Assembly: GCA_937949615.1 (NCBI GenBank)
Contig: CALEDQ010000008.1
Location: forward strand, 992,001-1,056,000
Length of the DNA: 64,000 bases
Direction of reading: 5' to 3'
Source of the DNA: an uncultured bacterium
GTDB lineage: Bacteria > Muiribacteriota > Ozemobacteria > Ozemobacterales > Ozemobacteraceae
Shown here: piece after piece, positions 8,591 through 17,913 of the stretch
Position numbering within the stretch: the first letter of the stretch is position 1
Layout: each line of letters opens with the position of its first letter
Notes under the pieces: model-generated
What the model was told of the DNA's origin: nothing
Databases searched by the model: none
The model's input: only the letters and a program-made list of their open reading frames with translations
Program-made: the position numbers and the translations under genes

Positions 8591-11500
8591 TTAAAATTTA
8601 AAAATATTTTTCAGATTCTTGAGCTCTTTGCCCACGTCTTTAATCTTTTTCTCAATCTTTTTCTGAGGCGACTGAGGCTCCTGCGGCGCAGGCTGCACTG
8701 TCTGGGAAGCGGCCTCAGGAGCCGGCAAACCTGCCGGGGTCTCTGCTGCCGCCGATGCAACCGGCGCTGGAGCACTGCTTCCCCCCTTGATGCCGAAGAG
8801 TTTGCCAAGTGCTTTTTCAGCCTCTTTCTGAACCGTTTCCTTCGCCCGCTTCTCGGCGACGTCCTTTAACATGCGATCAAGCGGCAGACCCACCGACGGC
8901 GACATGAAAGACCCCTTCAAAGTGACCGGGATATCAAGATACTCTGAATTACCGACCAGCTGTTTCAGAACATTGCTCTGCTGACAGGCAGCGCGTGTCA
9001 ACTGAATCTGGGCCTCGCCATCGAGGGTCGCATCGAGACCCACCGAGCCCAGGAAGGTTACTTTGCCATCTTTTGATTTTCCCATCATGTTTTTAGCATT
9101 TATGCGGCCACCAGCAATAAGGTATTCACCGGCAGCGTTATCGATTGGGCCTGAAGCCAGTTGAGGAGCACTGAGCTGATCGGCGATCTGCCTGACAAAT
9201 GGCGGCGAATTGTAGTGGCCCTTCTGCATCGCCAGACTGGCATTGCCGTTCAGACTGACAAGACCTGTGGTATTGCCTTTTGCCGCAAACGTTCCGTCGA
9301 GGCCACCCTTAAGAATGTCTTTATATTTGGTGTTTTCGGCCAGAAACTGTTCGGTCATCAGCTGATTGATTTTTGTATCGAATTCAAAAGTAATCGGCTC
9401 CTTGTCAACAAAGACCTTGCCGCTGGCATTAACTTTGCCGCTGAAAAGTTCCATCGTGGCCGAACTCACCGTCAGGACACCCGCATTATAAACGGCCCTG
9501 GCCTGCAGAGCCTTGAACGGAAACTTGAAAAGATCACCCTTCTCATTGACCGGTGCCGCAAACAAACCAACCGGCACAGAGGCCACTCCGTCGACCTTGA
9601 TTTCGGCAACCGCGCCGGTAATCGAACCATTGCCGGTACCGCTGCCTTCGACTTTGTAGCCCGTATCTTTAAGAAAGAAACCGGCAACGTCAGTTACATC
9701 GAGCGGCTCGACCACGAACTTAAAATCAGTGATAAATTTGGCCCAGTTTTTCATTGTACCGGTGACGATCGCCTTTGACTTGCCCCAGTCAGCCTTCAGA
9801 CCTGAAGTACTGAGACCTTCGTTATTGAACTGAATCGGGCCATTAATGTTTTCGATCGGCCGCAGCACGGCTGGATGATTGAAACGAACGGCGCGCAGTT
9901 CGGCTTCACCCTTGACGGTTGGACCAGCAACAGGCCCGGTCAGCTGAATATTCAGATCGGCATTGCCGCTGAAGTCGATTTCTTTCGACATTTCCTGGAA
10001 ATTTGTCTGCAGAAAACTGCGGATAGCACTGAGATCAGCACCCGTAATACTGGCCTTCGCATCGGCCACCGGCTTTTTGAAATCTTTCAGACTGCCGCTG
10101 ATGCTGAGTTTCCCGCCAAGAATTTCGGCAGAAAGCTTATCAAGAACCAGTTTATCGAGATCGGCGCTGGCGGCACCATTCAGATTATTAATCATAAAAC
10201 CTCGATTAGAAAGGTCGGCAGCCATGTTTTTAAATTCAAGACGACCGCTGGGCTTGATGTTGGCAAGCGTGCCGCCCACTTTCATATCAAGTGAAATATT
10301 GCCTTTGAATTGCCCCTCTTTAACCGGGACATTGAACAGAACAGCGCCAAGGCGCGAGAATTCTTCAACACTCAGATCGCCATTGGCAGAAAGATCGAAT
10401 CCCATATCGGCAGCATTTTTTATCGCACCACTGACCTTTACAAGCGCACCAACCCCCTTAACTTCAAGGCTTTCAATCTTGATCTGCCCTGAAGATGGCC
10501 CGATAGAATCAAAATGCACCCGCAGTCTTTCAATGGTCGCCGCGGCAGAGGTTTTCTGCTCCATGATCTTGATCTGTTCAGAATCAAGAGTTCCGTCGAC
10601 TCTGACACTCTTTTTGGCGTCATAGGAAATTTTGCCCTTGAAAGCAGCTTTGCCGCCTGGTATTATTCGGCGCGCCTCTTCACTCAGATGGGCAGAAACG
10701 AGCTTCCATACCTTATCAAGATTAACTTCAGCTTCAAGCTCACCATTGAAGGCAGCCGGTTCCATGGAAACATTGCCGGTCGGCATTTTGACCAGGTTAT
10801 CAGACATCTTCGCCTCAAAACCGTTCAGAGTCAGTTTGCCCTCTTTATAGGAAATCTGCCCTCTTCCGATCTGAATCTTTTCAGGCAGAGCCTTGAGCGA
10901 TAATTCGACCTTCTCTGGACTGGCTGAAACAGAGAGATCAGAAACTTCGCCGTCAACCATTGTTAAATCGACACTGGCTGATAAATGACCGCCCGAAAGC
11001 ACCAGTCCGTGTTCGGCTGGAACAAAGCTCTTGACGACCGGCCAGAATTGATCGACCGGCACCGGCGACAGCCTGACACTGGCGCTGCCGGTGGGCGGCG
11101 AAATACGACTGAAACTGCATTTAGCCTCGGCATTCAGACCAGGTTCAATTTTCAGCGAGCATGATTCAACATCAAGGCCGCCTTCAGCCAGCTGGTATTT
11201 CAGATGCGCCTTGATCTCAGCACTTTTAAAACCCTGCACGTGCTTTTTGAATGACTCGGGAACAAACTTTTTCAATTCTTCGATGTTTTCTGTCTGAATC
11301 TTGAGGTCGGCCACAACGTTTGATGGCCAGTAGATTTTGCCTTCTACAGAAACGCGGGCTTTTCCGGTCAGGATCGCATCAATGTTGAAGGGTATCGAGG
11401 TTGAAAGCATCGAACGGCTCAGAGCGGCAGAATTGAGCTGCACCTCATGTGTCTGACCAGAATTATCGTCTTTTATCTCAAAGCGCAGATTTGTAAAGTC

Positions 11501-11983
11501 GATGGCATTAAATGGAAATTTGACAGAACTTATATCCAGAGGCTTTTTATCAGAACTGCTCTTATCAGCGGCAGCTTTTTTGCCGGCCTTTAGCTGGAGA
11601 ACAGTCGAAGACGAAGCAATAGAAAGACTTTCAATACTCAGTTCGCCAGCGAATGCCGCCCACAGATCAGGTCTGATCTTGATTCTGTCGATATATGCAT
11701 CGAGTTTGAGAGCGGCCGAATCGGTTGCAACCCTGACATTGTTGATCTCGAGGGCAGGAAAAACAACCGCCAGCTTTTCGAATTGCACGTCCATGCTGAT
11801 GGCCTGACTGACTTTTTCCATCACAATCTTTTCAAGCTGACTGTCAGTCGTAAGACGGTGATAAACATAGAAAACGGCGATACCTGCCGTGATCGCCAGT
11901 AAAACACAAGTTACCAGAAGAACCTTAAGATAGAAAAACAGACCTCGGGGCGGTCTGACGGGTTTGACTTCGTCTTCGTTCAT
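8591..11983 (-). CDS. AsmA-like giant envelope protein
   Basis: I place the start at the ATG at 11983 (MNEDEVKPVRPPRGL) because GGAGG stands 5 nt upstream; a longer frame opens at 12055 but lacks such a site. The 1130-residue product has one membrane segment (about 17-40: YLKVLLVTCVLLAITAGIAV) and then a long chain of beta-rich repeats typical of AsmA/TamB/YhdP-type proteins. The C-terminal AsmA_2-like part contains LDGTFAAKGNTTGLVSLNGNA and LDIPVTLKGSF, ending in a Lys/Ala/Pro tail. Known relatives form bridge-like grooves that carry phospholipid between membranes. That role is inferred from the family. A STAS gene follows. Confidence 0.8.
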   Translation of the reverse strand: MNEDEVKPVRPPRGLFFYLKVLLVTCVLLAITAGIAVFYVYHRLTTDSQLEKIVMEKVSQAISMDVQFEKLAVVFPALEINNVRVATDSAALKLDAYIDRIKIRPDLWAAFAGELSIESLSIASSSTVLQLKAGKKAAADKSSSDKKPLDISSVKFPFNAIDFTNLRFEIKDDNSGQTHEVQLNSAALSRSMLSTSIPFNIDAILTGKARVSVEGKIYWPSNVVADLKIQTENIEELKKFVPESFKKHVQGFKSAEIKAHLKYQLAEGGLDVESCSLKIEPGLNAEAKCSFSRISPPTGSASVRLSPVPVDQFWPVVKSFVPAEHGLVLSGGHLSASVDLTMVDGEVSDLSVSASPEKVELSLKALPEKIQIGRGQISYKEGKLTLNGFEAKMSDNLVKMPTGNVSMEPAAFNGELEAEVNLDKVWKLVSAHLSEEARRIIPGGKAAFKGKISYDAKKSVRVDGTLDSEQIKIMEQKTSAAATIERLRVHFDSIGPSSGQIKIESLEVKGVGALVKVSGAIKNAADMGFDLSANGDLSVEEFSRLGAVLFNVPVKEGQFKGNISLDMKVGGTLANIKPSGRLEFKNMAADLSNRGFMINNLNGAASADLDKLVLDKLSAEILGGKLSISGSLKDFKKPVADAKASITGADLSAIRSFLQTNFQEMSKEIDFSGNADLNIQLTGPVAGPTVKGEAELRAVRFNHPAVLRPIENINGPIQFNNEGLSTSGLKADWGKSKAIVTGTMKNWAKFITDFKFVVEPLDVTDVAGFFLKDTGYKVEGSGTGNGSITGAVAEIKVDGVASVPVGLFAAPVNEKGDLFKFPFKALQARAVYNAGVLTVSSATMELFSGKVNASGKVFVDKEPITFEFDTKINQLMTEQFLAENTKYKDILKGGLDGTFAAKGNTTGLVSLNGNASLAMQKGHYNSPPFVRQIADQLSAPQLASGPIDNAAGEYLIAGGRINAKNMMGKSKDGKVTFLGSVGLDATLDGEAQIQLTRAACQQSNVLKQLVGNSEYLDIPVTLKGSFMSPSVGLPLDRMLKDVAEKRAKETVQKEAEKALGKLFGIKGGSSAPAPVASAAAETPAGLPAPEAASQTVQPAPQEPQSPQKKIEKKIKDVGKELKNLKNIFKF

Positions 11984-12199
11984 GTTTGCCTCCGAATTCG
12001 CCAAACTTTGAACCGGTTCAGCGCCCAAACTTCTCTCACGCCTGCGCCGGAGCATAATTTTCTTTTACTCTATCACAACCCCGGATAAATTTGAACCACC
12101 TGTCATTAGCGCAACACAGAACTCAGGATTGCATCAGACTTCGAAACCTGCTGTCGCCTGCCGATAGATCACCTGAATATAGATTTTTACGGAGGCAGA

Positions 12200-13633
12200 A
12201 TGCGGTCAGGAAAAATCAGACCTGGTTGTCGAAAACCTGGCAACCTGCTTTACTCGTTAATTCTCCTGTCAATAATGATTTTGTTCAACGGCTGTACCGG
12301 CAAAGGCGACCTGCGCTTCAACCCTCCGGCCGACGGCAGTGAATTCGACATCTCAGGAAAACTCTCGCTCACAGAAATCGTCGAGACCGATCTGGCAGGT
12401 TCACTGCGACCGGTTCTCGGAACCGTCAGCGACTTCACAAAGTTCAAAGTCAGCTGTGGCGGCGTTACCGCTTCGGTTGAAAAAGATGGCAGTTTCAGCC
12501 TGAAAGACGTTCCCTTCTCGCAGACAATGATTATCCGGGCTGAAGCAAACAAGCTAGCCCTGATGCGGCGCGTGACCGAAGATGAACTGTTTTACTCAGA
12601 CCTGAGCAAGCTGGAAATCAATCTGCAGACCACTGCAGAAGCTCTTATCTACCAGCAGGGCGAACTGCTCAAAAAAAATCTCACACCGGCCGACATTAGA
12701 GCCAGAGAATACGTCGATCAGGTTGCAGCAGTCGTCACTGCCATAAAACTGATGATGCAGCTGCCGAAAACCGCTGTTACCAAAACCGTTCTCGATCTGC
12801 CGGCAGTGACTACCCCGGCCAAAACCGCAGCAGCCAACGTTCTTGAGAGAGAACTGACTCTTAGAGACGCCAATAGCATTCTTCGCCACATTCTGACCCG
12901 CAAAGATCTCGAAATGCTGCAGGTATATATCTCGCCCTCATTCGGCAACGACTGGGATTCATCATCGAACTGGAATGACGCCATCGCACATTTCGAAGAA
13001 CTTTTTGCCGGCTTCAGCTTCGAAGATCTCAGCTGGCGCGTTGTTGACACTGAATTTTTACCAGACAGCAAAGCCCGCATCAGAACCGAAGTAAAATTTA
13101 AATTGAGAAACCTGGCTTCTGAACAGATTGTAAGAGAAAAAACCTACGTGTTCGACGCCATCTGGCGCAAAGAGGGAACTTTCTGGAAAGTATTCAGAAA
13201 CATGCCCTATCGCGACACTCACCCAACCCAGGTTGGTGCTGACGCCAGATGGGGCGAAATATCTGCCGCACATCATGAACTTCAGGCCGCTCTGGCAATC
13301 GAAAATCTCGACATCTTCGCCAGTCGCATTTCGCAGACTTTTGGCAACGACTTCGATGTCACCAGCACCAGAAATGATCTTCTTGTCACCGCCCAGAGCC
13401 GCTTCAACGCCATGGACGTAAAAATTGCCGATTACAGTATCGATTCGATCGAGTTCAACGGGCTGGACAAAGCCCAGGTTCATTGCCAGGCAAATGTCAG
13501 GGTAATCAGCCTGATACCAGGGATAGACATCGATTCCGGCCCGGTTAAAGCAGTAGTTGAATGGCGCAAAGAAGACGGCATCTGGAAAATTGCCCGCAAT
13601 CTTCCTTACCGTTTCAGTCACCCGGCAAAATAA
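12200..13633 (+). CDS. Membrane- or lipid-anchored protein with two NTF2/SnoaL-like repeats
   Basis: The start is ATG 12200 with GGAGG 4 nt upstream. The 477-residue product has an N-terminal hydrophobic segment ending SIMILFNGCTGKG; the Cys could be lipidated, but FNGC is a poor lipobox. Residues 45-115 look like a small beta domain. The C-terminal half holds two tandem homologous domains of about 120 residues, each opening with a SPSFGNDWD or SQTFGNDFD phrase and closing with FWKVFRNMPYRDTHP or IWKIARNLPYRFSHP. This is the pattern of NTF2/SnoaL-like domains. Ligand unknown. It diverges from the AsmA-like gene. Confidence 0.75.
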   Translation: MRSGKIRPGCRKPGNLLYSLILLSIMILFNGCTGKGDLRFNPPADGSEFDISGKLSLTEIVETDLAGSLRPVLGTVSDFTKFKVSCGGVTASVEKDGSFSLKDVPFSQTMIIRAEANKLALMRRVTEDELFYSDLSKLEINLQTTAEALIYQQGELLKKNLTPADIRAREYVDQVAAVVTAIKLMMQLPKTAVTKTVLDLPAVTTPAKTAAANVLERELTLRDANSILRHILTRKDLEMLQVYISPSFGNDWDSSSNWNDAIAHFEELFAGFSFEDLSWRVVDTEFLPDSKARIRTEVKFKLRNLASEQIVREKTYVFDAIWRKEGTFWKVFRNMPYRDTHPTQVGADARWGEISAAHHELQAALAIENLDIFASRISQTFGNDFDVTSTRNDLLVTAQSRFNAMDVKIADYSIDSIEFNGLDKAQVHCQANVRVISLIPGIDIDSGPVKAVVEWRKEDGIWKIARNLPYRFSHPAK

Positions 13634-13652
13634 AAGCGCGGTCTAAAAGAAA

Positions 13653-13689
13653 AACCCGGCAGCCATGAGTTACGGCTGCCGGGTTCTAT
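13653..13689. terminator. Bidirectional terminator between convergent genes
   Basis: A 12-bp stem, AACCCGGCAGCC paired with GGCTGCCGGGTT, sits between the stop at 13633 (plus) and the stop at 13699 (minus). Short T runs on both sides suit both converging transcripts. Confidence 0.85.
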
Positions 13690-13698
13690 TTTAGAACT

Positions 13699-14715
13699 TT
13701 ATTTTTTTTCGAAAGTCTTCAGACGATTGGCAACTTCGGTGTTTCCAGGTTCCATTTCATTTGCCTTTTTAAGAAGCAGAACAACTTTTGAGGCATCCTG
13801 GGGCGACTTATATGAATCTGCCAGTTTTACCAGCACCTGAACGTGTTCGGGTGCGTAGGTTGAAAGTATTTTGGCATTTTTCAGAACATCGCGGGCGGTT
13901 TTGAGATTCATCGAAGCCACCAGACCCTGGTCAATACCCTTGATGAACTGTATTTCCTCATCAGCATCGCTCTCGTCAGCATCAAATTCTTTTGACACGA
14001 TCAGACAGGCGAGCGCTTTCTGCAGCTCACGTCTTTCAACCAGCACAAAAGCGAGACCACGCAGGGCGGCGGAAAAATCTTCCGGGTTGTCGGCAAGCTC
14101 CAGGGCCTTTTCGTAGGCTACCTGCGCCGAAACGATGTCGGCACCACTGTTCTTGCGCAGAAACATGAAACCGCGTTCGGCAAAAAATGCTGAGCGAACC
14201 GGATTCCAGAAAATGGCCTTCTGCAGATTAGCCAGGGCTTCTTCGTGCTTTCCTTCCTGGAAATCAAGAATCGCAAGAAAGTAATAACCATCGGAAATTG
14301 GCTGTTCAACCCAGTCAATATCTCTTTTACTGCCGGCACGCTGTTCGAGAACTTTGAAGAGTTCCATTTCCATTGCCGAATGAAAACTTTTGAAAACCTT
14401 CTGATCAGTATCCTGAAATTTTTCGCTGCCAAAAACCATCTCATTGGCGATATCGCGAGCTTCTTTAAGATTGCCGGTCTTCATTCTTTCCATGAACACC
14501 AGCATCATCTGATTGGTGAGAACCACCGGGTCAGCCTTTACGGTCTGAGAGGCAACCTTTATCGGAACCATGCGGTCGGTAATCCCGTCTGTGGCAGCAT
14601 TAGCGGCAGCGGATTTAGCTACAGGAGCCGGTTTATCAGAAGATTGCTGGGCAGAGAGTTGGCTGGTGAGCATTGCCACAGCCAGAAGACCTATTGGCAG
14701 ATATTTTTTCAACAT
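13699..14715 (-). CDS. Secreted TPR protein
   Basis: A 338-residue protein with a clear signal peptide (MLKKYLPIGLLAVAMLTSQL, cleavage near SAQQ). The remainder is helical with TPR units such as YFLAILDFQEGKHEEALANL, NPEDFSAALRGLAFVLVERR and the C-terminal LLLKKANEMEPGNTEVANRL. It is probably periplasmic and acts in protein-protein contact; no enzyme motif is seen. It ends at the shared terminator and has its own sigma-70-like promoter. The partner may be a neighbouring secreted protein, but the sequence does not say. Confidence 0.8.
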   Translation of the reverse strand: MLKKYLPIGLLAVAMLTSQLSAQQSSDKPAPVAKSAAANAATDGITDRMVPIKVASQTVKADPVVLTNQMMLVFMERMKTGNLKEARDIANEMVFGSEKFQDTDQKVFKSFHSAMEMELFKVLEQRAGSKRDIDWVEQPISDGYYFLAILDFQEGKHEEALANLQKAIFWNPVRSAFFAERGFMFLRKNSGADIVSAQVAYEKALELADNPEDFSAALRGLAFVLVERRELQKALACLIVSKEFDADESDADEEIQFIKGIDQGLVASMNLKTARDVLKNAKILSTYAPEHVQVLVKLADSYKSPQDASKVVLLLKKANEMEPGNTEVANRLKTFEKK

Positions 14716-14754
14716 TTGTCAGCTTCCTTATAAAAGTTACAATTGGCAAGGCGC

Positions 14755-14783
14755 AATATACCGCTTAACCTTAAGATTTGCAA
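14755..14783 (-). promoter_or_regulatory. Candidate sigma-70 promoter of the secreted TPR gene
   Basis: On the minus strand TTGCAA (14783-14778), a 17-nt spacer and TATATT (14760-14755) lie 40 nt upstream of the ATG at 14715. Spacing is ideal. The divergent gene at 14945 appears to use a sigma-54-type promoter instead. Confidence 0.5.
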
Positions 14784-14884
14784 CCACCTGCCTACTGCCG
14801 GAAAATTATCGACAAAGCGCCGGAAAATGGTCAATTTTCTCCCCCTGTATCAGTAAAAGCACTCTGTACAAGCATTTTCAACAA

Positions 14885-14900
14885 TGGCATATTTTTTGCA
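14885..14900 (+). promoter_or_regulatory. Candidate sigma-54 promoter of the secreted protein pair
   Basis: TGGCAT-A-TTTT-TTGC-A matches the sigma-54 consensus with one mismatch and exact spacing. The predicted start near 14911 gives a 34-nt leader before the ATG at 14945, which is preceded by AAAGAAGGTGG. Confidence 0.6.
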
Positions 14901-14944
14901 TCAAGACAGGTCTCCGTTCTCACTTTTTTTAAAGAAGGTGGCCC

Positions 14945-15961
14945 ATGTTGCGAAAAATAGTTCTGATTGTGATGTTCGCTCTCACATCTCTTAACCTTCA
15001 CGCCTTTGACGGTGCCAATTTCAATGGCGCCCTCAAGGATTTCTCCGAAGGCATTTCTCAGACCGCTTATGCGATCAGCGAAAAAGCCGACAGCGCCGAA
15101 CGTGAAGCCTTTTCAGCCGCAGCTGACCGTGCTGATCGTGCTGAAAAAAGAATCAGAGATATCCTGAGCTCAATCAACACTGTTGAAGATTTTGCCGCCG
15201 CTGAAAAAGAACTCGCAACCTTTGCCACCAGCAGCGATCTTGGCGCCCACACCGTCGCTCTTGTTGAAAAAATGCTGAAAGAACGCGCCACCTTCATTAC
15301 CAGCACCGCGATGGCCGCCAGCAACGTTACCGTCAGCAACAATGGCCGCGCCGCCGAAGCGCCGCAGCAGTTGCTCAGCAGCCGCCAGCGCCGCATGGTA
15401 ATGATGGATGTGCCGGTTGTCGAAGCCGTTATCTCTCTTGAAGACACCAAAAACAACCGCCGCCTCGACAATCTCAAAGATATTTTCAAACGCCACAACT
15501 GCCGCGTCATCGCTGATAATACAACTGACGGCGGCGACAAACTCGTACATGGCTTTTATTTCTCCGGCAAAAAATACGTTGTCGACGCCCTTCTCGGTCA
15601 CTTCGGCGGCGACGTCGTACAGAGTGACCTCAAGGCCATCGTCAGAATCACCAGTGGTGGTTTCTGGTCAGGCAAGAAAAGCCTTGATTTCGTGATCGCT
15701 CCTAAGGCCGGCAGCAGCGTTATGGGCGAACTTTCCTGGTACAAATCGGTGGTCGAAAAAGATCCGGCCAGATACCTGGCCGAAAACAATTACAGTGAAC
15801 TGTCAACTCTCGGCTCGATCGAAACGGTTGCCGGCGAAAAGAAAATTCTACTGAAAAACGCCGTCGCCGAAATGTGGGTCATGTCGAAAAACGGCAGCCT
15901 CCGCAACGCTTTCTATTCAAGCAGATCTGAACTCGGCGACATCTACGTCAACGCCCGCTGA
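14945..15961 (+). CDS. Secreted protein of unknown function
   Basis: A 338-residue protein with a signal peptide (MLRKIVLIVMFALTSLNLHA). Residues 20-115 are strongly helical and charged (SEKADSAEREAFSAAADRAD), probably coiled coil. After a Gln/Arg-rich linker (SSRQRRMVMMDVPVV) the second half appears globular, with RLDNLKDIFKRHNCRVIADN and LDFVIAPKAGSSVMGELSWY. I recognise no named family. It is followed after 23 nt by another secreted coiled-coil protein, and the two are probably one transcription unit under the sigma-54-like promoter at 14885. Confidence 0.8.
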   Translation: MLRKIVLIVMFALTSLNLHAFDGANFNGALKDFSEGISQTAYAISEKADSAEREAFSAAADRADRAEKRIRDILSSINTVEDFAAAEKELATFATSSDLGAHTVALVEKMLKERATFITSTAMAASNVTVSNNGRAAEAPQQLLSSRQRRMVMMDVPVVEAVISLEDTKNNRRLDNLKDIFKRHNCRVIADNTTDGGDKLVHGFYFSGKKYVVDALLGHFGGDVVQSDLKAIVRITSGGFWSGKKSLDFVIAPKAGSSVMGELSWYKSVVEKDPARYLAENNYSELSTLGSIETVAGEKKILLKNAVAEMWVMSKNGSLRNAFYSSRSELGDIYVNAR

Positions 15962-15984
15962 TTGCAATAATGGGAGAAACAAAA

Positions 15985-17316
15985 ATGAATTTCAATAAAA
16001 CCAGAATTCTGACAGGCGTTTTTACTGCCGGTATCGTTTTAAGTTCTTTTGTTGCCCAGGCTGCCGAAGAAAAAGATATCGCCGACCTCGAAAAACAGCT
16101 GATTCAGGTTGAATCGCAGCTGCTCGAACCAGAACTGCGCCTCGACAAACTGCAGCAGGACCGCTCGAAATACGACGGCGCCAGCGGCTGGTTCCAGGGT
16201 GGCAAAAAGAAAGCCCTCGATTCCGAAATCGAAAAGACCCAGAGCCTTGTCGATCAGCAGTATTCACAGATGAAAACCGTTGCCGATCAGGTCCAGAAAA
16301 TGGTTTTCTCGGTCGCTCAGACCTTCGAAAAAAATGGCCAGTACAGCAAGGCAATCGAATACTACCTTAAAATCGAAAATCGCACAGATTCTGTCAGAGA
16401 ACGTGTCGCTGCCTGCTACAAAGCTGGCGCTGATTATGGTCAGGCCATCAAATGGCTGCTCGAAATGCAGAGAACCGATAACGTCCTGCTTGAAGTCGTC
16501 GACTGCTGCAAACTCGACAACAGCATGAAAGAAGCCGTCTACTGGCTGTTCGAAATTCTCAAACCATGGTCAGGCAGCAGTGCCGAACTCACCGCTCTCG
16601 ATCTGATCGAAAAATATGATTATCCGCAGCGCAAAAACGATTACCCCGATTTCTTCCGCCGTCTTTCTGATGTTTACATCGCCAAGGCTGTAACCGCCTA
16701 CGAAAGCAACTTTCTGCAGGCAACCCGCGATTATCGCAAGGCTGTCGAACTGCTCGCCACCGACATGAACGAAACCCCGTCGATGGTCAGCTTTGCCATT
16801 CTCGACCGCCACCAGAACGACTATCGCGCCGCCCTCGAAATTCTCGACCGCCAGAAAGAAGCCGCCGAACGCAATTTTGAAGACAAAGTCAGACGCGCCC
16901 GCAGTGAAATCGACGATGCCGAAGATCGTCTGCGCCGCGCCCGCTACGATGCCGACCGTGATTACGAAAATCGCCTGAGCAACGCGGAACAAAACGTCAA
17001 ACGTGCCACCGACCGCCTCAGCGAGCTCAAGGCCAGCACCACCGCCACCCCTGATGAAATCAGCCGTGCCCAGCAGGCCCTCGACAGCGCGACCCGCGAC
17101 CTCGACTACATCAGAAGAAACCGCGAATCACTGATACGTGATTACCTGCGGCCCTATCAGCGCACCGTTGAAGAAGCACGCGACGCTTATGACAAACTGC
17201 TCGCCAACCGCACCAGAATCATCGAAGAATACATCGCGCCCTATAAACGCCAGGTTGCCGAAGCCAAAAAAGCTTACGACCTCATCAAATCTCTGCACGA
17301 CGCTAACTTTAAATAA
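15985..17316 (+). CDS. Secreted coiled-coil/TPR protein
   Basis: I choose ATG 15985 (MNFNKTRILTGVFTAGIV) because GGGAGA lies about 7 nt upstream; an in-frame ATG at 15970 has no ribosome site. The 443-residue product has a signal peptide ending near VAQAAEE. A first coiled coil spans about 25-105, TPR-like helices span 105-270 (TFEKNGQYSKAIEYYLKIEN), and a long highly charged coiled coil spans 285-440 (RARSEIDDAEDRLRRARYDA). It is probably a periplasmic structural or scaffolding protein. It is co-oriented with the gene at 14945 and ends in a strong terminator. Confidence 0.8.
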   Translation: MNFNKTRILTGVFTAGIVLSSFVAQAAEEKDIADLEKQLIQVESQLLEPELRLDKLQQDRSKYDGASGWFQGGKKKALDSEIEKTQSLVDQQYSQMKTVADQVQKMVFSVAQTFEKNGQYSKAIEYYLKIENRTDSVRERVAACYKAGADYGQAIKWLLEMQRTDNVLLEVVDCCKLDNSMKEAVYWLFEILKPWSGSSAELTALDLIEKYDYPQRKNDYPDFFRRLSDVYIAKAVTAYESNFLQATRDYRKAVELLATDMNETPSMVSFAILDRHQNDYRAALEILDRQKEAAERNFEDKVRRARSEIDDAEDRLRRARYDADRDYENRLSNAEQNVKRATDRLSELKASTTATPDEISRAQQALDSATRDLDYIRRNRESLIRDYLRPYQRTVEEARDAYDKLLANRTRIIEEYIAPYKRQVAEAKKAYDLIKSLHDANFK

Positions 17317-17325
17317 TCCGCACAG

Positions 17326-17360
17326 AAAAATGGCCGTCTCAGATGAGACGGCCATTTTCT
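17326..17360. terminator. Bidirectional terminator
   Basis: A 14-bp perfect stem, AAAATGGCCGTCTC with GAGACGGCCATTTT, has a 4-nt loop and A/T flanks. It serves the gene ending at 17316 (plus) and thpR ending at 17373 (minus). Confidence 0.9.
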
Positions 17361-17372
17361 ATTTATACCGGT

Positions 17373-17909
17373 TTATTGCGCCCGGCTACACAAAGGAAAT
17401 TGCCGGATCAGTTCATATTGCGGGCCATCTTCATGTAATGAGCTTTTTATCAGGCAGAAGTCATTAACCTGCCAGCTGCCTCTGAATTTTCGCAGAACCT
17501 TGCGGGCCCAGCCGCCACGACAGCGTGCCAGCGTCAGATGCGCTCTGAACTGTTTCTGATCCGCCAGACCGCCTAAACGACCGCGCAGAAATTCAGCCAG
17601 GGTGCCAAGCCCTTCTCCGCCATCGACCGTAGCATATAAAACACTCGGCTCGCCCGTTTCAGGAAAACAGGCGGTATCGGAAATGCTGACTTCAAACGAC
17701 GAACAGATCGAAGCGGCAGCATCACCCATGCTGATCACCTCTGCAAGCCGATCGTCAGGCACTTCACCCATAAAAGCAAGGGTTATGTGCATCCGCTCCG
17801 GCTTGACCGGTCGCCAGGGCTTTTCGAGAGTAATCGCAAACCTGTCGAGATCCTGGCGTATCTCTTCCGGGACATCGAGGGCAAAAAACAGCCTCAAAAA
17901 CCGTGACAT
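17373..17909 (-). CDS. thpR: RNA 2',3'-cyclic phosphodiesterase ThpR (LigT family)
   Basis: A 178-residue two-histidine phosphoesterase. Both H-x-T/S-x motifs are present: MHITLAFMGEV near residue 41 and FRAHLTLARCRGG near 123, in two similar lobes, with the typical opening RLFFALDVPEEIR. Known members open 2',3'-cyclic phosphates on RNA ends and can ligate tRNA halves in vitro. It starts 4 nt after cinA ends and is the last gene of the PilT-like/cinA/thpR unit. Pairing of cinA with thpR is common in bacteria, which supports both calls. Confidence 0.92.
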   Translation of the reverse strand: MSRFLRLFFALDVPEEIRQDLDRFAITLEKPWRPVKPERMHITLAFMGEVPDDRLAEVISMGDAAASICSSFEVSISDTACFPETGEPSVLYATVDGGEGLGTLAEFLRGRLGGLADQKQFRAHLTLARCRGGWARKVLRKFRGSWQVNDFCLIKSSLHEDGPQYELIRQFPLCSRAQ

Positions 17910-17913
17910 TTCT

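Noticed and set aside
11984..12055. N-terminal extension of the AsmA-like protein (start at 12055)
   Set aside because: The ATG at 11983 has GGAGG at ideal spacing, while 12055 lacks a ribosome site and would add an Arg-rich leader of 24 residues.
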